Made by a program: the position numbers and the translations under genes
Assembly (NCBI GenBank): GCA_035565975.1
Contig: DATMRT010000106.1
Location: forward strand, 1 to 47,102
Reading direction: 5' to 3'
Length of the DNA: 47,102 nt
Origin: Ga0077530 sp035565975
Lineage (GTDB): Bacteria; Pseudomonadota; Alphaproteobacteria; Rhizobiales; Hyphomicrobiaceae
Notes under the pieces: generated by a model
Seen by the model: the letters and a program-made list of their open reading frames with translations, nothing else
Databases searched by the model: none
Told to the model about the DNA's origin: nothing
Shown here: in pieces, positions 16,767 to 28,623 of the stretch
Layout of the letters: every line of letters starts with the position of its first letter
Position numbering within the stretch: the first letter of the stretch is position 1

Positions 16767-16795
16767 AACAAGAAGCGCAACCAGGAGTACGCGCC

Positions 16796-18916
<2,121 letters not shown>

Positions 18917-18922
18917 GAGGCC

Positions 18923-19432
18923 TCAGCGCCGCACGCGGCGGCGGAAGCCGAGATCGCTGTCGCCCTGCGGTGCCTGGCCGGTATTCGGGGCGCCGCGCGG
19001 CGCCGCCGCGGTGCGCACAGGATCGGCGCAATCGGTCAGCCAGATATCGAACACCGGATGCTCGACCGCATTGAGGGCCGGGCTTTCAGCAAACATCCAA
19101 CCGGAGAAAATGCGTCGCGTGGAGCCATCGAGCATGACCTCGTCGACCTCGACAAAGGCCGATGTCTTCGGGGGCTCGGTCGGCTCGCGCGTGTAGCAGG
19201 CGCGCGCGGTGACCTTGAGGGCGCCGAACGTCTGGGTGCTGTTGAGGGCGGCATTGAGCGGACTGATGCTGGCCGTCACCTTGTCGAGGGCTGCGAATAC
19301 CGCCGTCTGGTTCTCGATACGCTCCGCTCGGGCCGTGGTCGCGAATACCATCGCACCGAGCACGCATCCCGCCGCCAGCATCGTGCCGGCGACACGCCAT
19401 CCCGCCGATCGCTCTCGTACTTCGCGTTGCAT
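18923..19432 (-). CDS. DUF2155 domain protein
   Basis: A 169-residue exported protein with an N-terminal anchor or signal (about 13-36, then ARA) and a DUF2155 domain with ALDKVTASISPLNA, VTARACYTRE, VEVDEVMLDG and IFSGWMFAESPALNAVEHP. Its two cysteines (RACYT and LTDCAD) probably pair. This family is conserved in Alphaproteobacteria and usually sits beside NDUFA12, as here (98 bp upstream), which hints at a role near complex I or the envelope, but no function is established that I know of. AAGGA precedes the ATG. Confidence 0.93.
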   Translation of the reverse strand: MQREVRERSAGWRVAGTMLAAGCVLGAMVFATTARAERIENQTAVFAALDKVTASISPLNAALNSTQTFGALKVTARACYTREPTEPPKTSAFVEVDEVMLDGSTRRIFSGWMFAESPALNAVEHPVFDIWLTDCADPVRTAAAPRGAPNTGQAPQGDSDLGFRRRVRR

Positions 19433-19530
19433 CCGATCCTTAAGCTCCGGACCCTCTTGCCGGCCGACGATCGCACGCCATCACACAATGTGGGCCACGC
19501 CGTGACGGCAAAACCCAGTCTCATTGTCGC

Positions 19531-19929
19531 CTATTGCGGGCGCCAGGGCTTGTAGTCGCCGGTTGCCCGCGGCCGCGTTCCTGCACCGAGAATCGAGCCG
19601 GACGGCCGATAGGCACCGGACGTCCCGGTCAGGTTGGCCTGATGCGGCTTCTGCCAGGGGCGCGGCGTGTACTCCTCCTCGGTCGGCGGCGTGTCGACCG
19701 TGTAGTGCATCCAGCCGTGCCACTCGGGCGGAATTTTCGACGCCTCGGCACCGTCCTTGTAGATGACCCAGCGGCGCGGTACGCCGAGCGGGCCGACGCC
19801 CTTGGCCTGGATGTAGTACCGGTTCCCCTCGTCGTCAGTGCCGACATGACGGCCGCGCAGCGCCGTGTAGATGCGGTTCGACCAGGTATTGCCGCCCCAC
19901 CAGCTGAAGATCTCGCTGAATATGCCCAT
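19531..19929 (-). CDS. NADH:ubiquinone oxidoreductase accessory subunit, NDUFA12 family
   Basis: A 132-residue homologue of the mitochondrial complex I subunit NDUFA12 (B17.2). Seen are NTWSNRIYTALRGRHVGTD, DEEGNRYY-like (EGNRYYIQ), RRWVIYKDGAEASKIPPEW and HGWMHYTVDTPPTEE, the hallmark of the family. It is a peripheral subunit on the matrix/cytoplasmic arm in the alphaproteobacterial enzyme. The nuo operon itself is not in the window. Conserved neighbour of the DUF2155 gene. Confidence 0.95.
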   Translation of the reverse strand: MGIFSEIFSWWGGNTWSNRIYTALRGRHVGTDDEGNRYYIQAKGVGPLGVPRRWVIYKDGAEASKIPPEWHGWMHYTVDTPPTEEEYTPRPWQKPHQANLTGTSGAYRPSGSILGAGTRPRATGDYKPWRPQ

Positions 19930-20047
19930 GTGCCACCTCGTCGGCGGGGCCGCGGCCCGCCGGACATGCCCGGTGGGGCTTATCGCACCCGATGGCCCCT
20001 AAGTCCAGTCGGCACCGCGCCTTCCCCAGAGCCGCCTCCGCGAGAGC

Positions 20048-20482
20048 TCAAGCACTCAAATGAAGGACGATCTCGCGCCGGTGCGGGCGCGCGCGATGCT
20101 CGAAAAGATAAATGCCTTGCCAAGTTCCGAGCACCATGCGGCCCGAGGCCACCGGGATGCCGAGCGAGGTCTGGGTGAGCGCCGCCTTGATGTGGGCTGG
20201 CATATCATCCGGTCCCTCGGTCGTGTGCACGATCCAGCGCATGGACGGATCGTCCGCCGGCGGCACGAGACGGCGGAAAAAGGCGTCGAGATCGCGGCGG
20301 ACGTCCGGGTCGGCATTCTCCTGGATGAGCAGGGAACACGACGTATGCCGAACGAAAACCGTGAGCAGGCCCATATCTGAGCGTGTATCGCCCACAAATG
20401 CCTCGATCTCATCGGTTAGCTCGTAGAGTCCGGGGCCGCTGGTCATCCGTGTCATGATTTTCTGCATGTTCTTTCGTTTCAT
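20048..20482 (-). CDS. YjbQ/UPF0047 family protein (secondary thiamine-phosphate synthase-like)
   Basis: About 144 residues. The family signature is visible: VFVRHTSCSLLIQENADPDV, then a conserved acid/His region (WIVHTTEGPDDMPAHIKAAL) and GTWQGIYLFEHRARPH at the C-terminus. Family members can rescue thiamine-phosphate synthase mutants weakly; the true role is unsettled. The start is uncertain: an ATG at 20482 is given; the ATG at 20467 (MQKIMTRM) fits homologues about as well, and neither has a strong ribosome site. Confidence 0.9.
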   Translation of the reverse strand: MKRKNMQKIMTRMTSGPGLYELTDEIEAFVGDTRSDMGLLTVFVRHTSCSLLIQENADPDVRRDLDAFFRRLVPPADDPSMRWIVHTTEGPDDMPAHIKAALTQTSLGIPVASGRMVLGTWQGIYLFEHRARPHRREIVLHLSA

Positions 20483-20787
20483 AACTTGCCGGCCATTGAA
20501 CAGGGCTCTCGGAGTAACGACATTGTGTTGCAATCCTGGTGCGACCGCCAGATAGTGCGCTGCCTCCATTGGGGCGCAGAGGCGCAGTGCTCGGGATACG
20601 CGCGTGCCTTTCTGCTCATGCGAGGGGGGGAACGCTGTTCATGTCCACCGATCACGGGGACAGGAACGCTCGCATCGGCACCGCCGTCCGGCGTGTCGCC
20701 AAATCGCCATTGGCGAACCACTCATAGGCCCGCACATCCACTGGGCCGGACGGCCGTTAGGCCGAACAGGGAAGGATTCAGCACGAG
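20483..20787. other. 305-bp gap between yjbQ-like gene and TerC-type gene
   Basis: No gene is convincing here. There is a 7-bp inverted repeat, TCGCCAA at 20696-20702 against TTGGCGA at 20710-20716, and other GC-rich pairing potential, so the 5' leader of the TerC-type gene may be structured. I looked for the yybP-ykoY manganese riboswitch core, common before such genes, and did not find it. Confidence 0.4.
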
Positions 20788-21489
20788 ATGATGGATTTGT
20801 TGATGCCCCAGCTCTGGCCGCTGCTCCAGATCATCATGATCGATGTCGTGCTGGCCGGTGACAATGCCGTCGTCGTCGGGCTGGCGGCGTCCCGCGTCAA
20901 CCCCGCCATTCGCGGCAAGGTCATTTTCTGGGGCATAGCGGCGGCGGTCGTCCTTCGCATCCTGTTCGCCGGCATCACGATGCAGCTCCTGGCCATCAAG
21001 GGCATCATGTTGGCCGGCGGCCTCCTGCTCTTCTACGTGTGCTGGAACATGTACAGGGAGTTGCGCGGCGGTCACGAGCAGGAGCCGCATTCGCTCGGTG
21101 CCGCGGCGACCGAGGAGCAGGAGCCGAAGGAAGCAACAAAGTTCAAGGAGATGAGTTTCTGGGCCGCCGTCACCCAGATCACCATCGCCGACGTCTCCAT
21201 GTCCCTCGACAACGTGCTGGCTGTCGCCGGCGCTGCCAAGGGCAACACGATCGTTCTCATCATTGGCCTCGCCATCGCGATTGTGCTGATGGCCGTCGCC
21301 GCCAACTACATCGCGAAGCTCCTCGCCACGTATCCCTGGATCAGCTGGCTCGGCCTCGCCGTCATCGTCTATGTCGCGGCCCAGATGTCCTGGGACGGCA
21401 TTCACGATCTCGCCTGCCTCTACGTCTCACCCGACGTATGCAATCAGGGGTTGATCTCGACCCTACAGACCTTGATCGCGGGCACCTGA
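20788..21489 (+). CDS. TerC/YjbE family integral membrane protein (probable metal exporter)
   Basis: A 233-residue polytopic membrane protein with about seven helices. The family residues are seen in IDVVLAGDNAVVVGLAA near the N-terminus and the repeated half IADVSMSLDNVLAVAGAA; the acidic Asp/Asn of GDN and LDN lie in the membrane and in relatives bind manganese or calcium. A cytoplasmic loop (about 85-115) is charged. TerC/Alx/YkoY proteins export Mn or protect during metalation of secreted proteins. It is monocistronic, with GGGAAGGA upstream and an intrinsic terminator after it. Confidence 0.92.
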   Translation: MMDLLMPQLWPLLQIIMIDVVLAGDNAVVVGLAASRVNPAIRGKVIFWGIAAAVVLRILFAGITMQLLAIKGIMLAGGLLLFYVCWNMYRELRGGHEQEPHSLGAAATEEQEPKEATKFKEMSFWAAVTQITIADVSMSLDNVLAVAGAAKGNTIVLIIGLAIAIVLMAVAANYIAKLLATYPWISWLGLAVIVYVAAQMSWDGIHDLACLYVSPDVCNQGLISTLQTLIAGT

Positions 21490-21512
21490 CTGCGTAATCC
21501 GGCTGGACGCAA

Positions 21513-21547
21513 AACGGCGCCGGACGATGCCGGCGCCGTTTCTCTTT
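21513..21547 (+). terminator. Intrinsic terminator after the TerC-type gene
   Basis: An 11-bp perfect stem (21513-21523 with 21530-21540, loop ACGATG) followed by TCTCTTT. It lies between convergent genes and may also stop transcription from the DUF305 gene on the minus strand, where GTTTTGC follows. Confidence 0.85.
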
Positions 21548-21578
21548 GTTGACATGTCTTCGGCTGGCGCCCAGTGCG

Positions 21579-21953
21579 TTAGCGACCCATTTCCTTGAGC
21601 CACTTCCGCATGTCGGCGATTTCGCGCTCCTGCGCGCGGATGATCTCCTCCGCGAGTTTGCGCACGCGCGCATTCTTCCCGTGCTCGAGCACGACTTTGG
21701 CCATGTCGATGGCACCCTGGTGGTGCGGGATCATGCCGCGCAGGAAGTCGACATCGGCATCGCCTGAGAACTCGAGGTCCATGCCCGCATGCATCTTATC
21801 GTTGGCGGCGCGGTAGGCCTTGGTCGCCGGCGTTTCGGTTGAGGGCGCTGCGGGGCGCGCATGTCCTTGCTCTCCGTGACCAGAATGCTGTGCCTGCACA
21901 GCGGCAGAGAGGCCGAGCAGCGCGATGGCTGCCAACCCTGGTACATATCTCAT
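21579..21953 (-). CDS. Exported DUF305 protein (CopM-like)
   Basis: A 124-residue exported protein with a signal peptide (about 1-21, AVQAQ) followed by a His-rich linker (HSGHGEQGH) and a DUF305 ferritin-like helical domain with MIPHHQGAIDMAKVVLEHG and a second helix EIIRAQEREIADMRKWL. DUF305 proteins such as CopM bind copper or silver ions in the periplasm through His and Met residues. It is transcribed just after a His/Cys-rich secreted protein (95-bp gap), which supports a metal-handling role, although no copper ATPase or oxidase is nearby. Confidence 0.9.
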   Translation of the reverse strand: MRYVPGLAAIALLGLSAAVQAQHSGHGEQGHARPAAPSTETPATKAYRAANDKMHAGMDLEFSGDADVDFLRGMIPHHQGAIDMAKVVLEHGKNARVRKLAEEIIRAQEREIADMRKWLKEMGR

Positions 21954-22048
21954 CGGTTTTTCCTGCTTGTGTGAATTTCAACGGCGCACGCGAACGCTCA
22001 CCGCAAGATCGGCAGCGTGCGTTGCGTGAGTTCAAGGCAAAGTGGGTC

Positions 22049-22435
22049 TCAAGCCGCCGCGCGCGGCGGTCTCAGTGGAACTGGCGGCTCGATACCAGCC
22101 GGCATTTCGCCGAACGGTGCGTGCAGCCGAAGCCGCTCATAAGACAATCGCATATCGAATAGGGCCGCCGTCAGAGCGACGCAGCAGGCCATTCCAGCCG
22201 CGCAGCAGATCGACACACAGCTCCCGGCGGGCGCGTCGTCCTGATGCTGGGAGGCGGGCTCTTCGCCATGCGAGGTGTGCTCATGTCCTGGGTGGTGGTG
22301 GTGCGCCTCGAGAGGCAGCCCGGACGCGCGTTCGTGGCTCGCGCGCGTGCCGGCCTCGGCCGGCGACACCTTAAGCACGGTAGCCACGAGCATGATGGCC
22401 GCGAGCACGCACGAGAGAACGGCTTTGGTCCGCAT
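22049..22435 (-). CDS. His- and Cys-rich exported protein, possible metal binder
   Basis: A 128-residue protein from the ATG at 22435 (GGAAG at good distance; a GTG at 22465 and an ATG at 22444 are alternatives). Residues 1-30 are a signal peptide or anchor. Then follow a histidine cluster (EAHHHHPGHEHTSHGEE), a cysteine-rich hydrophobic segment (SCVSICCAAGMACC, five Cys) and a C-terminal tail GIEPPVPLRPPRA. This layout, short with an N-terminal helix, His/Cys motifs and a terminal PPxxRPP, is what I remember of DUF2946/CopL-like proteins found near copper genes. No function is proven. It lies between the HlyU and DUF305 genes on one strand, 33 bp after HlyU. Confidence 0.72.
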   Translation of the reverse strand: MRTKAVLSCVLAAIMLVATVLKVSPAEAGTRASHERASGLPLEAHHHHPGHEHTSHGEEPASQHQDDAPAGSCVSICCAAGMACCVALTAALFDMRLSYERLRLHAPFGEMPAGIEPPVPLRPPRAAA

Positions 22436-22468
22436 GATCGGCATCTTCCAGTCGTGCCCGAGCACCCG

Positions 22469-22762
22469 TCAATCGAAGATGCGGTCACCCTGCTGGTCGA
22501 TGATCTGCCGGCCCTTCATGAGCGCGAAGTCGGCAGCCTCATCCTGCGTCGGAAAGCGGTCGGCGCGGATGAACTTGTGCTCTTTCCTCGCCTCGCCGAC
22601 CTGCTTGCTGATCGTGCCGGCGACCTGGTATTGCCCCCCCTCCGGATAAGGCCGCGCCTCGATGGTATAGCCATTGTGCTCGACCGAGCGGGCCGGCGCA
22701 CCGCCACCATCGGCGCCGCCACCTCCTCCGCCACCGCCAAACAGCTTCTTCCAGAACGACAT
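22469..22762 (-). CDS. HlyU family protein
   Basis: A 97-residue protein that matches the HlyU family: MSFWKKLFGGGG at the N-terminus with a glycine run (about 9-21), EHNGYTIEARPYPEGGQYQV, VAGTISKQ, and DRFPTQDEAADFALMKGRQIIDQQG. HlyU was named as an activator of haemolysin in Vibrio, but this alphaproteobacterial branch is a small protein of uncertain role with no visible DNA-binding helix. GAGGAAA precedes the ATG. It is first in a short minus-strand run with the His/Cys-rich gene. Confidence 0.9.
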   Translation of the reverse strand: MSFWKKLFGGGGGGGGADGGGAPARSVEHNGYTIEARPYPEGGQYQVAGTISKQVGEARKEHKFIRADRFPTQDEAADFALMKGRQIIDQQGDRIFD

Positions 22763-22819
22763 GCTTCATTTCCTCGCGAAGTGATTTCTCATGAGCCTAG
22801 CGCCGCGCGCGCCGATGCG

Positions 22820-23227
22820 CTACCGCCGCGCTGTCGGTGCAGGCGCATTGTCATCGTCGTCGTCATCGTCAGGATCTTGTTCGTCCTTGACGTGCAGGCG
22901 ATGCAGAAAGCGATGGAGCGCCGGCGCGAGGATCAGCGCCGTGGTGGCCACAACCAGCAGCCCCGAATAAATGGCGTAGACCCCGGCGAAGATCTTGGCG
23001 CCGTTGGCCTGGAGGGTATCGACCGGCCCCATCCCCGAGAGGATCATCGCCGCATTGAGGAATGCATCGACCCAGCCGAGCCCGCCAAGCCAGTGGTAAC
23101 CAGCCATACCCGCGAAGAGCGAGACCGCGATGAGCACGAGGGCCAGCGCGATATTAGCGCCCAGGCGGCGGAAGAAGACCATCCGGGGAGCCAGAGGATC
23201 GCCGACGTATTCGAAGCCGTCAGGCAT
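22820..23227 (-). CDS. Small membrane protein of unknown function
   Basis: A 135-residue inner-membrane protein. It has two or three transmembrane helices (about 25-50, 58-68 partial and 80-105), the middle one carrying ILSGMGPVDT, and a cytoplasmic tail with an Asp run (DDDDDDD near 120-127). The pattern of a helix pair around a short re-entrant GMGP segment resembles one unit of two-pore potassium channel-like proteins, and I remember such short proteins as conserved in Alphaproteobacteria. No selectivity filter (TVGYG) is seen, so I do not call it a channel. CGGGAGG precedes the ATG. Confidence 0.8.
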   Translation of the reverse strand: MPDGFEYVGDPLAPRMVFFRRLGANIALALVLIAVSLFAGMAGYHWLGGLGWVDAFLNAAMILSGMGPVDTLQANGAKIFAGVYAIYSGLLVVATTALILAPALHRFLHRLHVKDEQDPDDDDDDDNAPAPTARR

Positions 23228-23378
23228 GGCACCTCCCGCTGCGCTGCTCGCTTGGCTGCTGTTTTCAGAGACTACGACGGTGGGACATGCGCCTTCATCG
23301 GGGAATGAAAATAACTGCTGCCCGGGCCGTCCGTTGTGGCGCCCGGGCAGAAGCCTGTCAAATCAAGTCCGTCTCGAG

Positions 23379-23942
23379 TTACGCCGCGCGGCGCTCGTGC
23401 TTGCCTTCCCGCACCTCCTCGATGATCTTGGCGCAGAAGGCGTCCAGATCGCCGGGATTGCGCGAGGTGACGAGACCCTTGTCCGTCACGACCGCGGCGT
23501 CCTCCCAGTGGGCACCCGCATTGACCACGTCGGTCTTGATCGACTTGTACGAGGTCATCTTGAGGCCTTTGGCAATGCCCGCCTCGATGAGCAGCCAGGG
23601 CCCATGGCAGATCGCGGCGACTGGCTTGCCCGAGTTGTAGAAATCCTTGACCAGCTTCACGGCCATCGGCTCGGCGCGCAGCGTGTCCGGATTCATCTGC
23701 CCGCCGGGCAGCACGATCGCGTCGTAGTCATCGACCTTGGCTTCGGCGAGCGCCTTGTCGACCTTCACAGCGCGGCCCCAGTCCTTCTTGTCCCATCCCT
23801 TGATCTCGCCCTTCTCCGGCGAGACGACATCGACCTTGGCGCCGGCCTCTTTGAGCTTGTCGCGCGGCACCTCGAGCTCGGACTGCTCGAAGCCGTTCGT
23901 GGCGAGTATGAGAATGCGTTTGCCGTCCAGTTTTCCAGCCAT
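23379..23942 (-). CDS. DJ-1/PfpI family protein (type 1 glutamine amidotransferase fold)
   Basis: A 187-residue protein with GKRILILATNGFEQSEL at the N-terminus (catalytic-site Glu), the nucleophilic cysteine in VAAICHGPWLLIEAG near residue 105 and the following His. It belongs to the PfpI/YhbO branch, in which members act on damaged proteins as glyoxalases or deglycases, or are described as general stress proteases. The ATG at 23942 has a GGAGG site; the longer frame is not supported. It is transcribed alone, just downstream of rpoD, which has its own terminator. Confidence 0.92.
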   Translation of the reverse strand: MAGKLDGKRILILATNGFEQSELEVPRDKLKEAGAKVDVVSPEKGEIKGWDKKDWGRAVKVDKALAEAKVDDYDAIVLPGGQMNPDTLRAEPMAVKLVKDFYNSGKPVAAICHGPWLLIEAGIAKGLKMTSYKSIKTDVVNAGAHWEDAAVVTDKGLVTSRNPGDLDAFCAKIIEEVREGKHERRAA

Positions 23943-24036
23943 GGGGAACCTCCGCGGATAGGGATGCATCTACCCGAGTAATGAGCCGCGGAGCCGATTG
24001 TTCCTGACGCGGGCGGAGATGGATGCGCGCAGAAAT

Positions 24037-24061
24037 ACAAAAGCCCCGGTGGTCCGGGGCT
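24037..24061 (-). terminator. Intrinsic terminator after rpoD
   Basis: Read on the minus strand, AGCCCCGG (rc of 24054-24061) and CCGGGGCT (rc of 24042-24049) form an 8-bp stem with a 4-base loop, followed by TTTTG. It begins 29 bases after the rpoD stop codon. Confidence 0.85.
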
Positions 24062-24089
24062 TTATGCTGTTCGTCACGATCACGCGATC

Positions 24090-26099
<2,010 letters not shown>

Positions 26100-26335
26100 A
26101 GGGTGGTCTCTCACCTTGATGAATGGATTGCCTGCCGAGGCAAAGCACCCGTGTGGTCCCAACCGACCGCCAGCACGCACTGCGAAACGCGAAGCGAGCG
26201 AGCAACACCCGCGGTCACGATACGCATCGGCATGGCTTTGCGGCCCAATGCTGTCCCCCCGCGCACCCCCCGCGCACGATGTCTGCCACTTCGCGGCTCC
26301 GTGACGGCGGCATGATCAAGCCCCGCATCTCACGG

Positions 26336-28282
26336 CTACACCCGACCTGTTGGCAGTGCGGTGCGCTCTTCCCTTCCCGTCTCGCCGTCCTCGACTTGGT
26401 TCTGCCGAGCCTTGATCTCGCAGAGGCGCTGAAATGCGTCCTCGCTCTGCTCCTCGAGCCATCTCTGTTCGGCGACAACCAAATCCCGCCGCAACCCTAC
26501 CTGCCTCTCATGCAGGGCTACAGCGTGACACCAACCGGTTTCGACGGCGTCCTTGTCGGCCTCTGGTTCGGCGAACCTGTCGCCTTTATGCGTGATCGCA
26601 CGCTCGACGAGGGCAACGACATGGGACAAGCCAGTTCCGGACAAATGGTTGTGTAGGCCTACGCTGTCAAGAGGAATTTCCTCCGCCAAAGCGGCTAAAA
26701 CCGCGTCTTTTAGTTCCACCAGAGCGGGTACGGTGAACTCCAGCGTCGCTATCTGTTCCGCGTGCTCCTCAATAAGCCAGGGATGGTTAATAAGGGCCTT
26801 GAGAATCAAGGCTTCGCGGGCGGGCAGGGCGGCGAGCCGGGCGGCGAGAGCGCTGCTCGGGACGGGCAGGGCGGGCGTCGCCGGGCGCCCCTTGTGTTGC
26901 AGGCGGGCTCGCTCGCGGACGCGCCAATCTGTCTGAACGTTGTTTTGACGACCTGCCGTGCGCCGTGCGCCGCCGCCGTGGCCGCTTCCCAGCTCGCGAA
27001 GAACCGCCCGGTTGAGGCTGAAAAGCGTCTGGCGCACCTCCTGCTCGTAGTGCCCGCGGACGCTTGCGTCGCCGATCCGGCCGACCAGGGCTCTCATCTT
27101 CTGCTCGAAGGCGGCCCGCTGCTCGGGCGTCGCGACGGGCTGCGTCGCCAACTCCCGCTCCCACATGACGTCAAACAGGGCCTTGGTGCGCGTAAGAATG
27201 GCCTCGAACGCCGCCGCACCTTGCTGGCGCACGAGATCGTCAGGGTCCTGGCCATCCGTGAGGAAGGCGAACCGCGCGCTGTAGCCGGGCTTCAAGAGCG
27301 GCAGGATCGTATCGACGGCACGGTACGCCGCCCGCTGGCCTGCGCCATCGCCGTCGAAGCACAAGGTCGGCTCGGGCACCACCCGCCAGAGCAATTGCAC
27401 CTGCGCCTCGGTGAGCGCTGTGCCAAGCGGCGCCACCGCCGCCTGGAAACCGGCCTGATCGAGCGCCACCACATCCATGTAGCCCTCGACAACGACGATC
27501 CGCGATGTCTCGAAGGCCACGGGCCGCGCGCGATGGATGTTGTAGAGCTGATTGCCCTTGTGGAAGAGCGGCGTCTCCGGCGAGTTCAGATACTTTGCCG
27601 GCGCATCGGGATCGAGCGCACGCCCACCGAACGCGATCACGCGGCCCTTGAGATCCTCGATCGGAAACATCACGCGATTGCGGAACCGGTCATACGGCAC
27701 GGCAATGTCATCCCCGGAGATGACCATGCCCGCCTCAGCCATCTCCTTGACCGTGAAGCCCTCCTTGGCGAGATGCGCCTTCAGCACCTCGCGGCCGGCA
27801 GGTGCAAAGCCCATGCGGAACCGCGCGATCGTCTCACGGCTGACGCCGCGCCGCTCGAGATAGCGGCGCGCTTCCTGGCCGGGTGACGAGGCAAGCTGCG
27901 TCTCGAAGAAGCGCGCCGATGCCTCGACCAGCGCCATGAGCCGTGCCCGCGCATCCACCTCTTCGATGGCGCGCTGGCTACGTGGCTCGGGCTTCGGCAG
28001 GATCACGCCCGCATCGGCCGCCAGTCGCTCAACGGCTTCCGTGAACGACAGCCCTTCCGTCTTCATGACGAACGTGAAGATGTCGCCGTACTCGCCCGAG
28101 GCGAAGCACTTGTAGAAGCCTTTCTGGTCATTGACAGTAAATGATGGCGTCCGCTCGGTCTTGAAGGGCGAGAGCCCCTTCCATTCGCGCCCCGCCTTCT
28201 TGAGCGCGACGCGCCGTCCGACCACGGAGCTGACCGGCAGCCGGGCCCGGATATCGTCCAGAATGTGCGGCGGAAAGCGCAT
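26336..28282 (-). CDS. dnaG: DNA primase, zinc finger degenerate
   Basis: A 648-residue primase that makes RNA primers at the replication fork. The N-terminal domain (about 1-100) aligns with the CHC2 zinc finger, but the four ligand positions read Ser38, Lys41, Cys59, Ser62, so only one of Cys-His-Cys-Cys remains. The core has YLERRGVSRETIARFRMG, the TOPRIM motifs VVVEGYMDVVALDQAG and CFDGDGAGQRAA, and a C-terminal helicase-binding domain. The ATG at 28282 (MRFPPHIL) matches family starts. A degenerate finger is, as I recall, usual in several alphaproteobacterial groups. It lies upstream of rpoD; the gap 26100-26335 holds only a tandem GC-rich dodecamer at 26255-26277. Confidence 0.97.
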   Translation of the reverse strand: MRFPPHILDDIRARLPVSSVVGRRVALKKAGREWKGLSPFKTERTPSFTVNDQKGFYKCFASGEYGDIFTFVMKTEGLSFTEAVERLAADAGVILPKPEPRSQRAIEEVDARARLMALVEASARFFETQLASSPGQEARRYLERRGVSRETIARFRMGFAPAGREVLKAHLAKEGFTVKEMAEAGMVISGDDIAVPYDRFRNRVMFPIEDLKGRVIAFGGRALDPDAPAKYLNSPETPLFHKGNQLYNIHRARPVAFETSRIVVVEGYMDVVALDQAGFQAAVAPLGTALTEAQVQLLWRVVPEPTLCFDGDGAGQRAAYRAVDTILPLLKPGYSARFAFLTDGQDPDDLVRQQGAAAFEAILTRTKALFDVMWERELATQPVATPEQRAAFEQKMRALVGRIGDASVRGHYEQEVRQTLFSLNRAVLRELGSGHGGGARRTAGRQNNVQTDWRVRERARLQHKGRPATPALPVPSSALAARLAALPAREALILKALINHPWLIEEHAEQIATLEFTVPALVELKDAVLAALAEEIPLDSVGLHNHLSGTGLSHVVALVERAITHKGDRFAEPEADKDAVETGWCHAVALHERQVGLRRDLVVAEQRWLEEQSEDAFQRLCEIKARQNQVEDGETGREERTALPTGRV

Positions 28283-28414
28283 GGGCGGACCATAGGTGAT
28301 TCGCCTGGAGCCCCACTGCAAGGCCTGCGGCACGCATAGCACCGCGCACTGTTTCCACAGGTTGGGCAAGGGAGTCGCGTGCCGTGAGGGGAGGGGCATA
28401 CGCAAACGTCAGCA

Positions 28415-28474
28415 CAAGCGGCCGCCCCTCATCCTGACCTTCTCCCCGTAAGTACGGGGAGAAGGGACCTGTAG
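28415..28474 (+). repeat. REP-like dispersed repeat, copy B
   Basis: It matches the reverse complement of 37-96 at 56 of 60 positions. The core palindrome is perfect here: 28438-28449 pairs with 28454-28465 (12 bp, loop AAGT), preceded by GCGGCCGC and CCCTCATCCT. It lies in the 341-bp gap 28283-28623 between the start of dnaG and the end of the molybdopterin fusion gene; that gap holds no gene, only this repeat and the palindrome at 28525-28621. Confidence 0.8.
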
Positions 28475-28524
28475 CGCTCACGGCAAGCTCCCAATTAGAA
28501 AAAGAGGGGGTCCGGGGTCTCCCC

Positions 28525-28621
28525 GGGCGGGTGTGGGCGGCAGCCCGCTCGCGCCTTCGGCGCGACGAGGGCCAGCCCTCGCGCTCCCGCCGGGAGGGAC
28601 ACCCTCCCGGCCCCACCCGCC
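28525..28621. repeat. Cloverleaf-shaped palindrome after the molybdopterin fusion gene
   Basis: An outer stem (28526-28537 with 28611-28621, 11 pairs and one bulged T) encloses three strong hairpins: 28549-28555/28559-28565 (7 bp, loop TTC), 28566-28571/28576-28581 (6 bp) and 28590-28598/28602-28610 (9 bp, loop ACA). The right arm ends two bases before the stop codon of the gene at 28624, the same placement as the element at 134-227, although the sequences differ. On the minus strand it would follow that gene's mRNA directly. The very GC-rich make-up suggests a member of an intergenic repeat family. Confidence 0.8.
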
Positions 28622-28623
28622 TT

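Noticed and set aside
20570..20787. Manganese (yybP-ykoY) riboswitch before the TerC-type gene
   Set aside because: The position is right and the leader looks structured, but the conserved core stretches of this riboswitch could not be found by eye.
26255..26277. Tandem CCCCCCGCGCA dodecamer before rpoD as a regulatory repeat
   Set aside because: Only two GC-rich units, probably slippage; no link to a promoter seen.
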